The notes beneath the pieces are model-generated. The model was not told the DNA's origin and searched no databases. It worked only from the letters and a program-made list of their open reading frames with translations. The translations under genes and the position numbers were made by a program. Below, one piece after another: positions 63,088 to 64,000 of a DNA stretch of 64,000 nucleotides (its first letter is position 1; every line of letters begins with the position of its first letter). Source of the stretch: Homalodisca vitripennis (Eukaryota > Arthropoda > Insecta > Hemiptera > Cicadellidae); NCBI RefSeq assembly GCF_021130785.1, contig NC_060211.1, forward strand, positions 21,871,001 to 21,935,000, given 5' to 3'.

Positions 63088-64000
63088 TTAACCCTCCATC
63101 AGGCGCTTAAAATTAGAAACACCATCAGGCGCTCACGGAGGTTTCCTCCAGGTTGGCGAATAATGGATATCATAGTCGTTTAAACTGTTTTTATTTGTTT
63201 AAATATTCAACTGATTTAATTAAAATGTAATATATTCATTTTTAGAAAATAAATAAAAATTACTCTCTTATGTAATGAATTTCCTAAATAAGAAATTCAA
63301 AATTTAAAAAATGTTACTGTATAATAACAACATGATTTATTTTAAGGAATAATGCAATTAATTGTAAAAATGTTTAACCTACTGTAATAATATATGGAAA
63401 TTAACTTAGTTTTTAACTTCTTACAAAAACAACTTACTTCAATTCTTGAGATATTATACAATTGTAATGTCAATTATTACTCTAAAATCAAAATTTATTC
63501 TTTACTAAAAATTTTTTAAACACTACACAAAGTTTCAAAACATTTTCCTTCTGGTTCTTATAACGACAATGTCATAAACAGTACTGAAATGTTCCCTAGC
63601 ACACGGGTACTGATACTGAGAAGTCTCTCGTCTTCATTCTCCATTTCACAACATTCAAATAAAATATATTGTAAAACTTAAAAAGAAACCATCAGAGGTC
63701 ACACATTTAGGCGCACACGGATTATTACTCCATAAAAACTAAACACTATAAGGCGCTCACGGAGATTTCGTCCAAGCACTACGAACAACGTCGGGTGCTC
63801 ACGGAGGAATCGTCCAGTCTCGCACGGAAGTAGACGTCATACTGACAGATTTTGACAAAGATAAGCGGGAGGCTATTGTTTCGCTTCCCCGAAAGATGCT
63901 CGTGAAGTACACTGCGGGAAACGACTGCCAACATCAGAAAAGTAGTACTATTTTTAATAATAAAAAATACACGGAGGAAAACTCCGTTTAGCGCCCGATG
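63088..64000. mobile_element. piggyBac-like non-autonomous element, right end cut by window
   Basis: TTAA at 63,088-63,091 is followed by CCCTCCATCAGGCGCT. The last bases of the window, reverse-complemented, read CATCGGGCGCTAAACGGAG, matching that terminal repeat from its sixth base, so the element should end about five bases beyond the window and be followed by TTAA. TTAA targets and CCC termini are hallmarks of piggyBac. Subterminal repeats of a GGCGCTCACGGAGG-NNN-TCC type occur at 63,123-63,149, 63,751-63,773 and 63,790-63,814 and inverted at the right end. About 0.9 kb long with no transposase. A short minus-strand frame MENEDERLLS from 63,644 might be the remnant of a transposase start. 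Confidence 0.7.

Overview
The window looks like nuclear DNA of an arthropod, most likely an insect. It is very AT-rich, with GT-AG introns, a transporter of the insect SLC36 (proton-coupled amino acid transporter) type, and a mixed load of decayed transposons: Penelope-like, R1-clade LINE, a Helentron-like endonuclease fragment and a piggyBac-like non-autonomous element. Coding exons stand out as GC-rich islands. Nothing bacterial, organellar or viral was recognised, and there is no rRNA, tRNA or CRISPR. The species cannot be fixed from the sequence.

Region 1 (1 to about 24,270) is copy 1 of a segmental duplication. It opens inside an intron and carries the last three coding exons of the transporter (1357-1532, 5437-5606, 6281-6522), which splice in frame to the final 195 residues and a TAG stop. 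Downstream is non-coding DNA with several blocks unusually similar to copy 2. A 4.3-kb composite transposon insertion (about 14,627-18,955) and a further 4.3 kb of copy-1-only sequence follow; the latter holds a Helentron-like endonuclease fragment.

Region 2 (about 24,270 to about 45,650) is copy 2, in direct orientation. Clear homology to the window start appears at about 26,070. It repeats the same three exons (27497-27671, 31237-31406, 32083-32324). Of 15 exon substitutions, 13 are synonymous, one is stop-to-stop and one is missense, while introns and flanks look only roughly 75-80% identical by eye with many indels. Exon A of copy 2 has lost one T from a T7 run, shifting the frame into a stop. 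No upstream transporter exons are visible between the copies, so copy 2 is a 3'-only duplicate: either a young pseudogene or a relic of an alternative terminal-exon cassette.

Region 3 (about 45,650 to 64,000) has no recognisable gene. It holds degenerate dispersed repeats, microsatellites, a probable minus-strand LINE tail near 60.1 kb, and at the right edge a piggyBac-like element that starts at TTAA (63,088) and whose other terminal inverted repeat is cut by the window end.

The most interesting material is the duplicated terminal-exon cassette, the islands of non-coding DNA that stayed similar in both copies (one with three consecutive palindromes), the head-to-head chimera of two 5'-truncated retroelements between TA arrays, and the piggyBac-like element. 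All similarity statements come from reading the sequence by eye; no alignment or database search was run.
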